Assembly (NCBI GenBank): GCA_032164245.1
Contig: JAVMKO010000005.1
Span: 41,196,133 to 41,260,132 of the forward strand
Source of the DNA: Sternotherus odoratus
Lineage: Eukaryota; Chordata; Testudines; Kinosternidae
Length of the DNA stretch: 64,000 nucleotides
Direction of reading: 5' to 3'
Numbering within the stretch: the stretch's first letter is position 1; every line of letters starts with the position of its first letter. Of this stretch, positions 63,963-64,000 are shown piece by piece. The notes beneath the pieces were generated by a model. It saw only the letters and a program-made list of their open reading frames with translations. It did no database searches and was not told where the DNA came from. A program made the translations under genes and the position numbers.

Positions 63963-64000
63963 CATTCATGTATATATATGTAGTAGTACTCTTTCCTTTA

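Noticed and set aside
1..64000. CRISPR arrays, operons, phage or plasmid features
   Set aside because: Nothing resembling regularly spaced repeats, ribosome-binding sites or prokaryotic genes. The repeat spectrum is that of an amniote genome.

Overview
This window is vertebrate nuclear DNA, most likely from a cryptodiran turtle. The main evidence is the repeat content. There are CR1 LINE 3' ends with the GATTCTATGA-type terminus, tRNA-headed SINEs sharing the CR1 tail (the tortoise Pol III/SINE type), many MIR-like SINEs, Penelope-like elements with inverted terminal copies and GIY-YIG remnants, and numerous non-autonomous hAT and TTAA-type DNA transposons. A crocodilian source is less likely but not excluded. 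There is no bacterial, phage or operon-like organisation. Species and repeat-family names rest on my recognition of consensus sequences, not on a database search.

Almost no host coding sequence is visible. The one credible exon is on the minus strand at 62772-62941: a good polypyrimidine/AG acceptor, a phase-1 junction and 55 residues of secreted-protein character ending in a stop. It would be the last coding exon of a gene lying to the right of the window, or an exon of an unrecognised gene. I could not name the gene. All other long open frames lie in repeats, or lack splice signals and recognisable domains.

Layout. 1-5700: unique DNA, MIR/CR1 fragments, a 1.09-kb hAT element (3435-4521, perfect 8-bp target duplication) inside an older palindromic element, and a Penelope fold-back (5190-5336). 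5.7-12.5 kb: mostly unique, with paired copies of a 260-bp hAT MITE and a decayed minisatellite. 12.6-14.5 kb: a 1.88-kb GC-rich hAT element. 15.2-16.1 kb: an LTR-like repeat interrupted by a 5'-truncated LINE with an intact ORF2 C-terminus. 18.4-22.5 kb: a hAT element, then a composite of Penelope, LTR-like and CR1 insertions. 24-41 kb: CR1, MIR and LTR-like copies with repeat-poor AT-rich islands. 40-49 kb: dense DNA transposons (piggyBac-like, Tigger-like, hAT), several stacked inside one MIR. 51-53.2 kb: a repeat-free AT-rich block followed by a Penelope element inserted in a MIR. 55.5-57.6 kb: decayed CR1 reverse-transcriptase fragments. 58.5-62.5 kb: hAT, a solo-LTR-like block, another Penelope fold-back and a complete tRNA-SINE. 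62.7-64 kb: the putative exon, unique DNA and a terminal hairpin.

No previously undescribed multi-gene system was found. The most informative content is the insertion archaeology: many elements have exact or near-exact target-site duplications that establish boundaries and relative ages, and four Penelope-like insertions share one fold-back design. Several repeat-free AT-rich islands are candidate regulatory elements and need cross-species alignment.
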